DNA from: Desulforhopalus sp. IMCC35007
GTDB lineage: Bacteria; Desulfobacterota; Desulfobulbia; Desulfobulbales; Desulfocapsaceae
Length of the DNA stretch: 64,000 bases
Assembly (NCBI RefSeq): GCF_005116575.1
Contig: NZ_SWCN01000006.1
Location: forward strand, 1 to 64,000
Direction of reading: 5' to 3'
The notes below the pieces were generated by a model. That model was given only the letters and a program-made list of their open reading frames with translations. It was not told the DNA's origin and did no database searches. This document shows positions 8,383 through 17,686 of the stretch, piece by piece. Numbering within the stretch: position 1 is the first letter of the stretch; every line of letters begins with the position of its first letter. A program made the translations under genes and the position numbers.

Positions 8383-10272
8383 ATGGAAGAAATTCACAAA
8401 GAGTTCAAGGAAAAAGAAAGAGATATCCTTGAATATCTGAGGTCACTTCGTCTTCTTTCAAGTGATCTTGATGTTGAAGTTACAACAATACGCTACAGCG
8501 GGCTCATTCAGGTGAGAGGCGGCGCTGTGGGGGCGGCCCGCCAAGGGGCATTAACCGGGAATGGTGCACTTTTTACCTTACTCAGCCAGAGGAAGGGAGA
8601 GGTTAAAGCCATGAAGTCCACCGCCCCTCTGGTGAAAAATGTAACGGTGAACCATGAACAAATGGCCCATATCTGCACTAAAATTCTCGGAAACATTGTA
8701 GACAAGGGTGCCTGCAGCGAAGAACAGCTTCTTGAGGAGGCTATCCATCTTTTCTTACAGTTTCGGAAAAAAGAGGCTGGGATTAAACTCGTTGAGATCC
8801 TGCGTTGTAACAGGTTCTATTACCCTGCCTGGCTCTGGCACTCCCGGCAGTTGAATCAGGTGGGATATCTTACCAAAGCCCTGGATGAGATGAAGAAATG
8901 GGGCGGCCACGATCTGCTGGTCAAGCAAGAACTTGCTAAGCTTGGCCCTCGACTTTCAGGGAAAGAGGGGATCGTTAAGCGGTGTATCTTCTGTTGGGCG
9001 ATTGTTGAACACGGTCAGGAACAGTGTGAGAACTGCCACTGTTTACTCACCGTCTCCTCGCAGCCTTTTGTGCAGGCCACAGGACAAAAAGAGCTGGAAG
9101 ACTCAGTACATCGCTATGAGGAAGAATTTAAAAAGAGTCCCAGAAATTCTCGTATTGCCTACTGCCTTTGTCTTGGGATGTTCTCTTTGGGAAAAACAGA
9201 GCAGGCAAAAGAGTATCTGGAAAGGGCGCTTGCGATTTCACCAGGAGAGCCACTTTTTGTCAAAACCATGCGGTTTTTAACAAGTCTTCTGCCTTCTCCA
9301 CCCGCACCTAGGCTCGAGAAAAAAGCCATGGCAGTTCAGGCTCCTGTGGTAAACCCTTGTCAACCACCTCAGCAAAAGGCCATAAAAGAATCGGTTCTGG
9401 TCATAGAAGACAGTAATACCTCACGCAAAGTCATAACGATGGTTTTGAAACGACACAGGTATTCTATTGTAGAGGCCACCACCGGAGGTGAGGGACTGGC
9501 CCGTATGCTCGATATTGTCCCGGATCTGGTTCTGCTTGATGTTATGCTGCCCGATATGGACGGCTATCAGGTTCTTTCCGAGATCCGTGCGACCCCTCGA
9601 TTAAAAGATGTCCCCGTTGTTATGCTTACGGGGAAAAGAGGCAGTGCCGATCGAATGAAAGGTATTGCAAGCGGGGCCAATGAATATTTAACCAAACCCT
9701 TTGACCCGGCTAAGCTACTTAATGTTCTGAAACGGTTTATCGGAACTGGCAGCAAAAAAACATTTACAGTGCCAGTGAAAAAGCCCGTCATTGCCAGGGG
9801 TGCAAGTCCCATAAAAAAACCAGCCAGCAGGGTTGTGGAATCCCCAGTAACACAACCGGTTTTACGGCCAATCGAGGAAACGGGCCCCTCCATTCTCATT
9901 GTTGAGGATAGCCCGACCACCCAGAAGGTCATTTCCATGGTTTTGGGCCGCAAGGGCTACACCTGCAGGAGGGCTATTTCAGGTGTAGAAGCCATTCAGT
10001 CCATGCGAAGCCACCTGCCTGATCTGGTACTGCTGGATGCTGTTTTGCCGGATATGGACGGGTACAGTGTCCTGTTTCAGATGCAGCAAATAGAAAAAAT
10101 GAACAAGGTGCCGGTTGTGATGTTGACCGCTAAAACCAGTGCCACGGACAGACAAAAGGGTATGGCTTCGGGGGCTAAGGCCTACCTGACGAAACCTTTT
10201 GACCCGGATAAACTGCTTTCAACTGTGGCACAATATGCTCCTGTCAGCTCTTCAGCTACGAAAATACGATGA
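8383..10272 (+). CDS. Double response-receiver protein with zinc-ribbon and TPR-like region
   Basis: A 629-residue cytoplasmic protein. Residues 1-110 are a domain I do not recognise. Residues 120-200 and 235-305 look like helical, TPR-like repeats. Between them lies a cysteine cluster (C201, C204, C215, C218, C220) in the spacing of a zinc ribbon. Two CheY-type receivers follow, with phospho-acceptor aspartates D386 and D552 in matching LLD..LPDMDGY contexts and both with TKPFDP after the conserved lysine. No DNA-binding or enzymatic output domain follows. It overlaps the next che gene by four bases (ATGA), so it belongs to the chemosensory operon. It is likely a phosphate acceptor or scaffold for the ChpA-like kinase. 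Confidence 0.8.
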   Translation: MEEIHKEFKEKERDILEYLRSLRLLSSDLDVEVTTIRYSGLIQVRGGAVGAARQGALTGNGALFTLLSQRKGEVKAMKSTAPLVKNVTVNHEQMAHICTKILGNIVDKGACSEEQLLEEAIHLFLQFRKKEAGIKLVEILRCNRFYYPAWLWHSRQLNQVGYLTKALDEMKKWGGHDLLVKQELAKLGPRLSGKEGIVKRCIFCWAIVEHGQEQCENCHCLLTVSSQPFVQATGQKELEDSVHRYEEEFKKSPRNSRIAYCLCLGMFSLGKTEQAKEYLERALAISPGEPLFVKTMRFLTSLLPSPPAPRLEKKAMAVQAPVVNPCQPPQQKAIKESVLVIEDSNTSRKVITMVLKRHRYSIVEATTGGEGLARMLDIVPDLVLLDVMLPDMDGYQVLSEIRATPRLKDVPVVMLTGKRGSADRMKGIASGANEYLTKPFDPAKLLNVLKRFIGTGSKKTFTVPVKKPVIARGASPIKKPASRVVESPVTQPVLRPIEETGPSILIVEDSPTTQKVISMVLGRKGYTCRRAISGVEAIQSMRSHLPDLVLLDAVLPDMDGYSVLFQMQQIEKMNKVPVVMLTAKTSATDRQKGMASGAKAYLTKPFDPDKLLSTVAQYAPVSSSATKIR

Positions 10273-10835
10273 CAAAATACCCCGACTTAATAGACCTCAT
10301 TCACGCTATTGATCGCCAGCTTGAGGGCGCGGTGGGCGGTGCAGACCGCAGTGTGTTTGGTGCCACTGCACCAGAGGTGATGGTAAAATATATTCTTGTC
10401 AAGGTCGGTACTCGTACTCTTGCCATAGGAATTGACAGCCTTGCAGAGGTCGGTGTTTTACCCAAAATCACTGCCCTTCCTAATCTTCCATGGTGGATTC
10501 TGGGTATTATGAATATCCGAAGTGAAATCATTTCGATGGTCGATTTTACTGGATTTTTGCAAGAACGGCAGCCCGTAAGGAACCATGCAAGTAAACTGGT
10601 TGTTCTGCGAAATGACAAGGTAAAGGTGGGTATTGGTGTTGACGCCATTGTTGGAACGGTGAACATCGTTGTACAGGAAATATTGCCCAATGTGAATGGA
10701 GACGCTGAATCCATCGAAAAGATGCTGTTTCCTTCAAGGCTACTATCTAACGGGGTTGCATACTCCATTCTGGATGTGGGGAAATTTCTCACCCACCCAC
10801 GGCTTATCGATTTTGATGTCAAGAGGTCGAGCTAA
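10269..10835 (+). CDS. CheW-like adaptor (PilI-like)
   Basis: A 188-residue protein made of a short N-terminal extension and one CheW domain. Recognisable parts are YILVKVGTRTLAIGIDSLAE, LPWWILGIMNIRSEIISMVD and KVGIGVDAIVGT, all typical of adaptors that couple receptors to CheA. It starts at the ATG overlapping the stop of the double-receiver gene, so translation is probably coupled. By position between regulator and kinase it corresponds to PilI or CheW of Pil-Chp systems. Confidence 0.87.
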   Translation: MTKYPDLIDLIHAIDRQLEGAVGGADRSVFGATAPEVMVKYILVKVGTRTLAIGIDSLAEVGVLPKITALPNLPWWILGIMNIRSEIISMVDFTGFLQERQPVRNHASKLVVLRNDKVKVGIGVDAIVGTVNIVVQEILPNVNGDAESIEKMLFPSRLLSNGVAYSILDVGKFLTHPRLIDFDVKRSS

Positions 10836-10876
10836 AATGCTAAGCTGCATGTTTTGTGTAAGAAGGATCAGTTGGA

Positions 10877-13800
10877 ATGGTTAATTTTTCGAGATCGGAG
10901 CTTCTTGACCTCTTTTTACAGGAAGTTGAATCCTATATTCCAGAGATGGAAAACAGCCTCAACGCAATTGTTGCCTCCGGGGATACCGGTGCGGTGGATG
11001 AGCTGCACAGACTTTTCCATAACGTCAAAGGTGCAGCGGCCCAGGTCTCATTGACACACTTGAGCCGGGGGGCAAGGTTGGTTGAGGATTATCTATCAGA
11101 CGTTATTGCAAAAGAGCAGCCTTTGCCTAAAAAGGGGGTTGAGGCCATAAAAAAAGCCGTAGAACTGCTGACAGTCTTTATAGGGTTGGATTCTCCAACT
11201 GAAGCGGCAGAGAAAAAGTTCTGTCTGGCGGTGCAAGCTCTTTCCTGGCCCCAGGAAAAAGACAGTGTCGCCGAGTCAGACGATGATATTCTGGCTACCA
11301 TCCAGTCAATCTTACCGCTGCTGGTGGAGCTTGGCAACTGCCTTGCAAGTGACCTGGATTCGCGTAATAAAAACAGCCAAGTCTACGCAAGGTTGTCCAC
11401 GGCATTTGAGACCCTGGTTGAGCTGTCGAATACGAAAGAGCTGAAAGAACAGAGCCTTTTGTTTGATGATTTCTGCCATCTGCTCAACTCTCTTGCCAGG
11501 GGCGGCCACCCCTGCCAGGATGAGATTGCCGGGATGGTTCGCGATTTTCTGGGATTTCTGGTTGTCGCTTTCTCCAAAAAAGACAAGGAGCAACTTGCCT
11601 TACTAGGCCGAATTCATACCCAACTGAGACAGGTTGTACAGTTACTGTCATCCCAGGAATCCCCTGACAGTCACAATAACGTTTTTCACGGTATTGAGGG
11701 GCAAAACATCTCTGCCGATGATCTCTTTGGCGACTCCGAGGCCATTGATGAGTCGTTATCTTTTCTGGATGAGCTGTATGAGGTGGATTTGCCGGAGGGT
11801 ACAGGAGGTTTAGAGGAAGAAGAGTCTGAAGTCCTTGATTTTTTTAGTGAAAAACAAGATGTTGAAGACGATTTTATCCTGCCTGCTCAAAAGAATGAAG
11901 GTCCATCTGAAGATGAAAAAACTGCTCCAGCAGGAGAGAATCAATTTCAGGAATATAGTGTAACAGAACATGCAGCGCTGGCTGAAATTTTTAAGGAAGA
12001 GTGTGAGGAGCATTTTATCACCATTCATGCCGCTTTGAACCGCCTGGAAAAACAGACCATTGCAGATCCCACAGCTCGTCTGAATATAATGGAGCCGCTT
12101 CGGGAAATACGAAGGGCTGTGCACACGTTAAAAGGTGCCGCATCCATTACCGGTGTGAAGATGCTGGCTGATGGTGCCCACAGACTCGAAGACATGCTCG
12201 ACTGGTTGTATGATCACGATCAAGCAATCGCTGGCGAAGAAATCGGACTTATCGGTGAAAGTGTCGAAATTCTAGAAAGTCTGGCTGGGCGTGAAGACAA
12301 AGAGAAGGCTGATCTACTGGCTGAACGAATCACCTCATATCTTGAAACAAGAGGAGAAAGGCCGGAAAATCCTGAAAAAGAGATTGCAGACGAGGATGTT
12401 ATTTCCCTTTTGTCTGAGGCTGAGCATGGAGCTGATGAGGCGCGCTCCCTGCTTCCTGAAGATTCTGGTACCCTCCGGGTAAGGCTCAGTGATCTGGATG
12501 AATTGCTTTCCATTGAAGGGGAGTTGGTTGTTGCCCGCGGGGCAATCGAGAAGATGGTGGATGAATTTCGTCAAACCCTGGGAGATCTGGAGAACGTCAA
12601 GGAAAACCTCCGGAGAAAAAGTCAGGAATTGGAATCAGGGTTTGAGGTACAGGCGCTCTACGGTGGCCGGTCGGCATCGGGTAAACGAGTCGCTCCACTT
12701 CTACTGGTCAATGATCAGGAAGGAAATGAACTTGATGAATTTGATCCCATCGAGTTGGATCGCTACTCGGAGCTGAATCTGATTATACGTTCCCTCAACG
12801 AAATTTCAGTTGATGTGAATTCGATCTATTCAACGCTTCAATCCATAACCGGTGGTATCGGGGGCCAGGTCTCCAAACAGCAGCTCACCATGCGTCAGAT
12901 GCAGGATAAATTGATGCGCATTCGTATGACGCCTCTCTCTTCTATCTCAAGGGTGCTCTACGGGGCGGTGCGTAGTGCTGCGGCAAAGCTTGCCAAACCC
13001 GTGGATTTTACCATTGTGGGCGAAGATGTCTATATGGACAGGTTCGTCTGGGCCCAGGTGACTGATCCACTGGTTCATATCTTAAGAAATGCTGTTGACC
13101 ACGGGATTGAAACGGCCAACGACCGTCTTCTTGCAGGGAAACAGAAACGGGGCAGGATAACCATGCGGGCAGAACAGCGCAGCCGCTATGTTGTACTGCA
13201 TATTGCCGATGATGGTGCTGGGATTGATGTACACAGGCTTAAACAAAAATTGTCTGCACTCAAAATTGTAAAAGATCCTGAGAGTTTAGATGATAAAGAA
13301 CTGCTTGAGTATATTTTTTATCCAGGCTTCAGTACCAAAAAAGATGTGAGTGAGTTATCCGGCAGGGGGGTTGGACTTGATGTCGTTAAAAGGAACATCC
13401 AGAATCTGCGAGGTTCAATTCATCTCAATAACAACCCAGGAAAAGGCGTGCGATTTGAAATACACATTCCGTTCACCCTTTCTGTCAACAGGGCTGTTCT
13501 TGTCAGCGTGGCAGGAGCCCCATTTGCCATCCCGCTTCAGGATATTGAATCTATCAGACAGTTTAAGTCTGAAGATATCACAAGAGATAATGAGGAGTTG
13601 CGTCTGTCGGTAGAGGGTGATTCCTATTTATTTTCAAACCTTGCATCCTATGTGAGCTCTGAAAACGCCCCACTTTCAACCGCTGATGGTACCGCTATTG
13701 TCTTTTCCACCTCTGCACGAGCGGGAGCGGCATCTGAACACATTGCATTGTCAGTGCCTGAAATTCTTGAGCAGCGCGAAATCATCGTCAAGAGTCTTGG

Positions 13801-14326
13801 CAGCCATCTCACCCATGTTCGCGGGATCAGCGGGGTCACGGTCAGTGGCGCAGGGGATCTTATACCCATTCTCAACCTCAGAGAACTGGTGGATGTTGCG
13901 CAGCCAATGAGCATTGAGTCTGCAGAGGTCTTCAATCCACCCTTGGCAGTTTCATCTTTCAAGGTGTTGATTGTAGATGACTCCATCAGTGTACGCTTCA
14001 GTATTGCACGTCTGGTTGAATCACATGGCTGGCAGCAACAGCAGGCTGTGGACGGAGTAGAAGCCTTGGCTCAGCTGGAAAACTATAAACCAGATGTCAT
14101 TATTCTCGATATCGAGATGCCGAGAATGAACGGCTATGAATTAAAATCAAACCTCAATAATAGAGAGGAATACAGGGATATACCTGTCGTGATGCTGACA
14201 TCTCGGGCCTCGGAGAAACATCAAACCAAGGCAAGAGAGCTGGGTATTTCCTACTATCTTACAAAACCCTATGAAGAAGACAATTTTTTGCGGCTGTTGG
14301 AAAAAATCGAAGGGTTACGGAATTAA
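10877..14326 (+). CDS. Hybrid CheA/ChpA-like chemotaxis histidine kinase with receiver
   Basis: A 1149-residue kinase. The first phosphotransfer (Hpt) domain carries H48 in FHNVKGAAA and a second has H416 in AVHTLKGAA. The stretch between them (about residues 130-370) is acidic and partly helical. Next come the dimerisation region, a histidine-kinase ATPase domain with N-box N738 in HILRNAVDHGIE and the G box SGRGVGLDVVK, and a CheW-type regulatory domain. The C-terminal receiver has D1078 in LDIEMPRMNG and ends near YYLTKPYEE. Two Hpt domains plus a terminal receiver match the ChpA/PilL type used with type IV pili, though ChpA itself has more Hpt domains. No CheR or CheB gene is nearby. Confidence 0.93.
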   Translation: MVNFSRSELLDLFLQEVESYIPEMENSLNAIVASGDTGAVDELHRLFHNVKGAAAQVSLTHLSRGARLVEDYLSDVIAKEQPLPKKGVEAIKKAVELLTVFIGLDSPTEAAEKKFCLAVQALSWPQEKDSVAESDDDILATIQSILPLLVELGNCLASDLDSRNKNSQVYARLSTAFETLVELSNTKELKEQSLLFDDFCHLLNSLARGGHPCQDEIAGMVRDFLGFLVVAFSKKDKEQLALLGRIHTQLRQVVQLLSSQESPDSHNNVFHGIEGQNISADDLFGDSEAIDESLSFLDELYEVDLPEGTGGLEEEESEVLDFFSEKQDVEDDFILPAQKNEGPSEDEKTAPAGENQFQEYSVTEHAALAEIFKEECEEHFITIHAALNRLEKQTIADPTARLNIMEPLREIRRAVHTLKGAASITGVKMLADGAHRLEDMLDWLYDHDQAIAGEEIGLIGESVEILESLAGREDKEKADLLAERITSYLETRGERPENPEKEIADEDVISLLSEAEHGADEARSLLPEDSGTLRVRLSDLDELLSIEGELVVARGAIEKMVDEFRQTLGDLENVKENLRRKSQELESGFEVQALYGGRSASGKRVAPLLLVNDQEGNELDEFDPIELDRYSELNLIIRSLNEISVDVNSIYSTLQSITGGIGGQVSKQQLTMRQMQDKLMRIRMTPLSSISRVLYGAVRSAAAKLAKPVDFTIVGEDVYMDRFVWAQVTDPLVHILRNAVDHGIETANDRLLAGKQKRGRITMRAEQRSRYVVLHIADDGAGIDVHRLKQKLSALKIVKDPESLDDKELLEYIFYPGFSTKKDVSELSGRGVGLDVVKRNIQNLRGSIHLNNNPGKGVRFEIHIPFTLSVNRAVLVSVAGAPFAIPLQDIESIRQFKSEDITRDNEELRLSVEGDSYLFSNLASYVSSENAPLSTADGTAIVFSTSARAGAASEHIALSVPEILEQREIIVKSLGSHLTHVRGISGVTVSGAGDLIPILNLRELVDVAQPMSIESAEVFNPPLAVSSFKVLIVDDSISVRFSIARLVESHGWQQQQAVDGVEALAQLENYKPDVIILDIEMPRMNGYELKSNLNNREEYRDIPVVMLTSRASEKHQTKARELGISYYLTKPYEEDNFLRLLEKIEGLRN

Positions 14327-14346
14327 TCGGATTAAGGTGAACACCC

Positions 14347-14802
14347 ATGGGTACGGACGTTGAAGTTGCAATAGTTCGCGCATGTTGCAAAAGCTGCGAT
14401 AACGAGGAACTGTACTGGATGATGAGTCGTTCTCAGGTTGAGTTTGTTGCAAAAAATCTCGAGCTGGTACATTCCAGTGGGGACCAGATTTTTGCACGAT
14501 ATGGTGACCAGGTTCTTCCTTTGGTCTCACTGGAGAGTCATTTTGGCTTTGTCGCAGACAACATACAAAAGCGTGAAAAATTTATCGGCGTGCGTTTTGT
14601 AAACAACGATGGGAAATTACAACGGCTTGTTATTACAACCGGAGATTCGCCGCATTTTTTTGCGTTAAACCTTTCTTTTTCTACAATGGATAGCTTTTCA
14701 GCACCCCAGAATAACACTCACATACAGGGGGTCTATCTGTTGGGTAAAGGCAAGGTGGCGGTTGTTCCAGATATCACCAACGTCTCCTCTGGAACTCTTT
14801 AA
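14347..14802 (+). CDS. Divergent CheW-like protein
   Basis: A 151-residue cytosolic protein. The pattern of hydrophobic strands, the segment VLPLVSLESHFGF and the closing GVYLLGKGKVAVVPDI resemble a CheW domain. The N-terminal half is atypical, with a cysteine cluster ACCKSCDN at residues 12-19. It starts 20 bases after the CheA stop, behind AAGGTGA, and precedes a PilH-like receiver. It may be a second adaptor or a regulatory partner of the kinase. The assignment is by resemblance and position only. Confidence 0.55.
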   Translation: MGTDVEVAIVRACCKSCDNEELYWMMSRSQVEFVAKNLELVHSSGDQIFARYGDQVLPLVSLESHFGFVADNIQKREKFIGVRFVNNDGKLQRLVITTGDSPHFFALNLSFSTMDSFSAPQNNTHIQGVYLLGKGKVAVVPDITNVSSGTL

Positions 14803-14921
14803 ACAAAGGAGTCTTCTTGAACATTGAAGGGTGCCTCCGTCGTACAGAAACCTTGTTTAATTCCCTCAAAGAACGGATTATGGGATTGAAATAATTTTGA
14901 ATTTTAAAAGGATGAAAAAAG

Positions 14922-15287
14922 ATGGCAGCTAAATTGATTTTAATAGTGGAAGACAGCCCGACAGACAGAAAGATAGCGGAGTCGGTTTGTCTTGACCAGG
15001 GCTACCGAACGGTTGTGGTCACTGAGGGAGACAAGGTTTTAGCAATAGCGACTGAGCAGAAGCCGGATTTGATCCTGCTGGACGTTATTTTGCCCAATAA
15101 AAATGGGTTTCAGGTTTGCCGGCAGTTGAAAAATAATGAGGCAACGAAAGATACGAAGATAGTCATTGTGAGCAGCAAGGATCAGGCGAGCGATAAATTC
15201 TGGGGGCTTAAGCAGGGGGCTGATGATTACCTGACCAAGCCTTACAAAGAGCAGGATCTCATTGCTGTGATAGAGAAAAATATCTAA
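14922..15287 (+). CDS. Single-domain response regulator, PilH/CheY-like
   Basis: A 121-residue receiver with no output domain. It has the acidic pocket VEDSPTDRK, the phospho-acceptor aspartate in LILLDVILPNKNGFQ, and the conserved lysine in DDYLTKPY. The segment SSKDQASDKFWGLKQGA is closely like that of PilH proteins (KDQETDKVWGKRQGA type), which supports a type IV pilus role over flagellar motor control. It is separated from the CheW-like gene by about 120 bases with no visible terminator and follows AAAAGGATG. It probably receives phosphate from the ChpA-like kinase. Confidence 0.88.
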   Translation: MAAKLILIVEDSPTDRKIAESVCLDQGYRTVVVTEGDKVLAIATEQKPDLILLDVILPNKNGFQVCRQLKNNEATKDTKIVIVSSKDQASDKFWGLKQGADDYLTKPYKEQDLIAVIEKNI

Positions 15288-15307
15288 TAATATTGGTGCT
15301 CCAGCCT

Positions 15308-15934
15308 ATGCAAGCACTCCATACCTTGTCTGTATTTTTTGTGGCCTCATTGCTGCTTGCCCTGACGCCAGGCCCTGATAATCTGTTTGTTCTGGCCCAG
15401 GCGGCACAACAGGGCAAAAGAGCGGGTATTGTCGTGACCTTAGGGCTCACTACCGGAATTATGTTTCATACTCTGGCAGTGGCCTTTGGTGCCGCCGCTA
15501 TTTTCAGCACCTCAGTTGTTGTTTTCAACGCCCTGAAATATGTAGGGGCCAGTTATTTACTCTATCTTGCCTACCAGGCCTGGAAGGCTTCAGGTAGAGT
15601 GGGGGAGCAGGCAGAGGCTGAGCGTTTAAGCTGGAGAAGGTTGTATGGGAGGGGCGTGGTGATGAATATCACCAATCCAAAAGTAGCTCTGTTTTTTCTC
15701 GCATTTTTGCCTCAATTCACCGATCCTGCCCTGGGATCGTTGTTTCCGCAGTTTTTGTTACTAGGGTTACTCTTTGTTGTTTCTACCCTTCTTGTTTTCG
15801 GCGCAATCAGTCTTCTGGCTGGCTGGATCGGAGGATATCTGAGATCATCTCAACGGCCGGCGCGGCTACTCAACTGCAGTGCAGCAATGGTATTTCTTGC
15901 GCTGGCCGTAAAACTTGCACTTGTTAAGCGTTAA
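15308..15934 (+). CDS. LysE/RhtB family amino-acid exporter
   Basis: A 208-residue membrane protein with about six hydrophobic segments. The family signature LALTPGPDNLFVLAQAAQQG is present near the N terminus, and VVMNITNPKVALFFLAFLPQF in the middle is also typical. Members export amino acids such as homoserine, threonine or lysine; the substrate here is not predictable. I chose ATG 15308, although GTG 15296 and TTG 15293 are in frame, because no good ribosome site separates them. The gene overlaps the next one by one base. Confidence 0.88.
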   Translation: MQALHTLSVFFVASLLLALTPGPDNLFVLAQAAQQGKRAGIVVTLGLTTGIMFHTLAVAFGAAAIFSTSVVVFNALKYVGASYLLYLAYQAWKASGRVGEQAEAERLSWRRLYGRGVVMNITNPKVALFFLAFLPQFTDPALGSLFPQFLLLGLLFVVSTLLVFGAISLLAGWIGGYLRSSQRPARLLNCSAAMVFLALAVKLALVKR

Positions 15935-16614
15935 TGCCAGAGAAAAATCGAATCGTAAAACCTGCGCGGATTGCGGGTACCGTTATAGCTGAAGATGGGA
16001 GTGTTCTTCAAATTCCAGAAAACTGGGAGTTACTTGAACCAGGTGATGGCCCTCTGACAAAGCTTGTTAAAGCAAAAGGACCCAGCTGGGTCGTACAGGT
16101 GAAAATAGGCAGACGCCTCATTTCAAAAGGTGTATGGGCCGACAGACAGGGTATTTCCGAGGCCAGAAGCGAGATCGAAGAAAAACGTTCGGCGCCGGGA
16201 TATGCCAAAAAACGCAGCAGTGATCTCAAGAGAAAAGAGCGGCTGCATGAGGAATATGTAGCGACCTTTTCCAGCGAAGTATCATCATTTCTGGCGTTTG
16301 CTCCACGCTATAAGGCCTTTGAACAGAAGCTGGCAGATGCGGTTACAGAACTTGCGACTCCGGTAGGTTCAGGAACCGTTGCGAGGACAACCCGGATTCC
16401 GGTGGAAGAAAGGGCAAGAAAGGCGGTCGTTGCCTGGATGAGGCATCAGACCACGAACTATGATCGAATGTCTATTGCAAGGGTAAAGGGACGGCGCAGG
16501 GAGGTGCGTCGTGAGCTTGCGGCTCTCTCCATGAGCCTCCTTTCCCGGTATCGAAAGGGAGAAGATGCTCCGGATTGCTGTCCTCTGCAAAGAGCACTTG
16601 AGGCGATCAAATAG
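15934..16614 (+). CDS. DUF2293-like protein of unknown function
   Basis: A 226-residue, strongly basic cytosolic protein. The C-terminal part (about 140-215) has VEERARKAVVAWMRHQTTNY followed by an arginine-rich stretch, matching my memory of the DUF2293 family. The N-terminal part contains a short beta-rich segment (VLQIPENWELLEPGDGPLTK). Its ATG overlaps the stop codon of the LysE-like gene (TAATG), suggesting coupled translation. Function is unknown; the basic, arginine-rich helix would suit nucleic-acid binding, which is inference. Confidence 0.6.
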   Translation: MPEKNRIVKPARIAGTVIAEDGSVLQIPENWELLEPGDGPLTKLVKAKGPSWVVQVKIGRRLISKGVWADRQGISEARSEIEEKRSAPGYAKKRSSDLKRKERLHEEYVATFSSEVSSFLAFAPRYKAFEQKLADAVTELATPVGSGTVARTTRIPVEERARKAVVAWMRHQTTNYDRMSIARVKGRRREVRRELAALSMSLLSRYRKGEDAPDCCPLQRALEAIK

Positions 16615-16762
16615 CTCATCTTTGCTGAGGGTTGACCCCGGATAAAAATATATGACCCCTTCCACCAGACAGGAGATTTCTACCTTGGGACAGCTTGGTT
16701 TCACGCAAAAAAAAAGACAAGAAGCCAAGCTGTAAGGGAGTAAAAACAATCCAGGATTACAA

Positions 16763-17686
16763 TCAACCTTCAGTTGCGCGCCTGTTGAACTCTTCCGGGG
16801 TAAAGCTGTAAACCTGGGTACCATTGCTCTCAACGGCAAAGGACGCACATACACTGCCCAGGGTGGCGCTTTCCTTCAAACTTTTTTTCTTGAGAAGGCC
16901 ACTGATGAGTCCGCCTCGAAATGCATCTCCGGCCCCTGTTGGGTCAACAACCCGGGCGGCCTTAAAGGCTTTGATGGGTGTCATGCCGGTGCCGTTATAC
17001 AGTTCGGAACCATTATCTCCGAGGGTGACAATGGTCGTATGGGCTAACTTGAGGAGTTCATCTTTGGAACAGCCGGTTTTATCCTGGATGAGGTTGAACT
17101 CATAGTCGTTGACGATGAGGATAGAACAGCCGGAAATCACCTCGACGAGATCCTTACCCTGAAGCATAGGCAGTGCCTGACCGGGATCGAAAATATACTC
17201 AATACCAAGTTTTTTACACTGTTTTGGGTAGTTGATCATATCATCGAGATTGCCAGGGGAGACCAGGAGCAGGTCTTCTTCCGGAGAGAGTCCGGCAACG
17301 TCGAGCCCGGAAGAATATTTCATGGCACCCGGGTTAAAACCTGTGATCTGGTTATTGCTGATGTCCGTTGTGATGTAGGCGCCGGCTGTGAGCTCAACGT
17401 CTATAACCTTTATGCCGTCTGTGGCAATGTTGTTACGTTTCAGCCATTCAAAATATTTGTGGTGATCACTGCCAATGGTGGCTGAAAACTGGGGAGCCAC
17501 TCCCATGAGGTTAAGGGCGTAGGCAATATTCCCGGCTGTTCCCCCATAATTTTCAGTGACGCCGTCGACCTGAAAACAGACGTTGAGGCTATGAATTTTA
17601 TCCGGAAGGATATGGTCTGAGAAGTTATCAGAGAAATTCATGATTCGATCGTAGGCCAGAGAGCCTGAAATGATAACATTTTTCAT
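16763..17686 (-). CDS. PfkB/ribokinase family sugar or nucleoside kinase
   Basis: A 307-residue cytosolic kinase. It has the PfkB N-terminal glycine region YGGTAGNIAYALNLMG and the C-terminal signature DPTGAGDAFRGG with the catalytic aspartate. It resembles the adenosine-kinase-like branch: the start reads VIISGSLAYDRIM and the lid region is short. The substrate could be adenosine, another nucleoside, or a sugar; the window's other purine-salvage genes make a nucleoside attractive but do not prove it. The start ATG follows AAAGG on the minus strand. It is transcribed convergently to the DUF2293 gene. Confidence 0.85.
   Translation of the reverse strand: MKNVIISGSLAYDRIMNFSDNFSDHILPDKIHSLNVCFQVDGVTENYGGTAGNIAYALNLMGVAPQFSATIGSDHHKYFEWLKRNNIATDGIKVIDVELTAGAYITTDISNNQITGFNPGAMKYSSGLDVAGLSPEEDLLLVSPGNLDDMINYPKQCKKLGIEYIFDPGQALPMLQGKDLVEVISGCSILIVNDYEFNLIQDKTGCSKDELLKLAHTTIVTLGDNGSELYNGTGMTPIKAFKAARVVDPTGAGDAFRGGLISGLLKKKSLKESATLGSVCASFAVESNGTQVYSFTPEEFNRRATEG

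Noticed and set aside
16690-16733. Inverted repeat ACAGCTTGG/CCAAGCTGT after the DUF2293 gene
   Set aside because: The only A/T run lies in the loop, so it is not a canonical terminator for either strand; kept only as a note.
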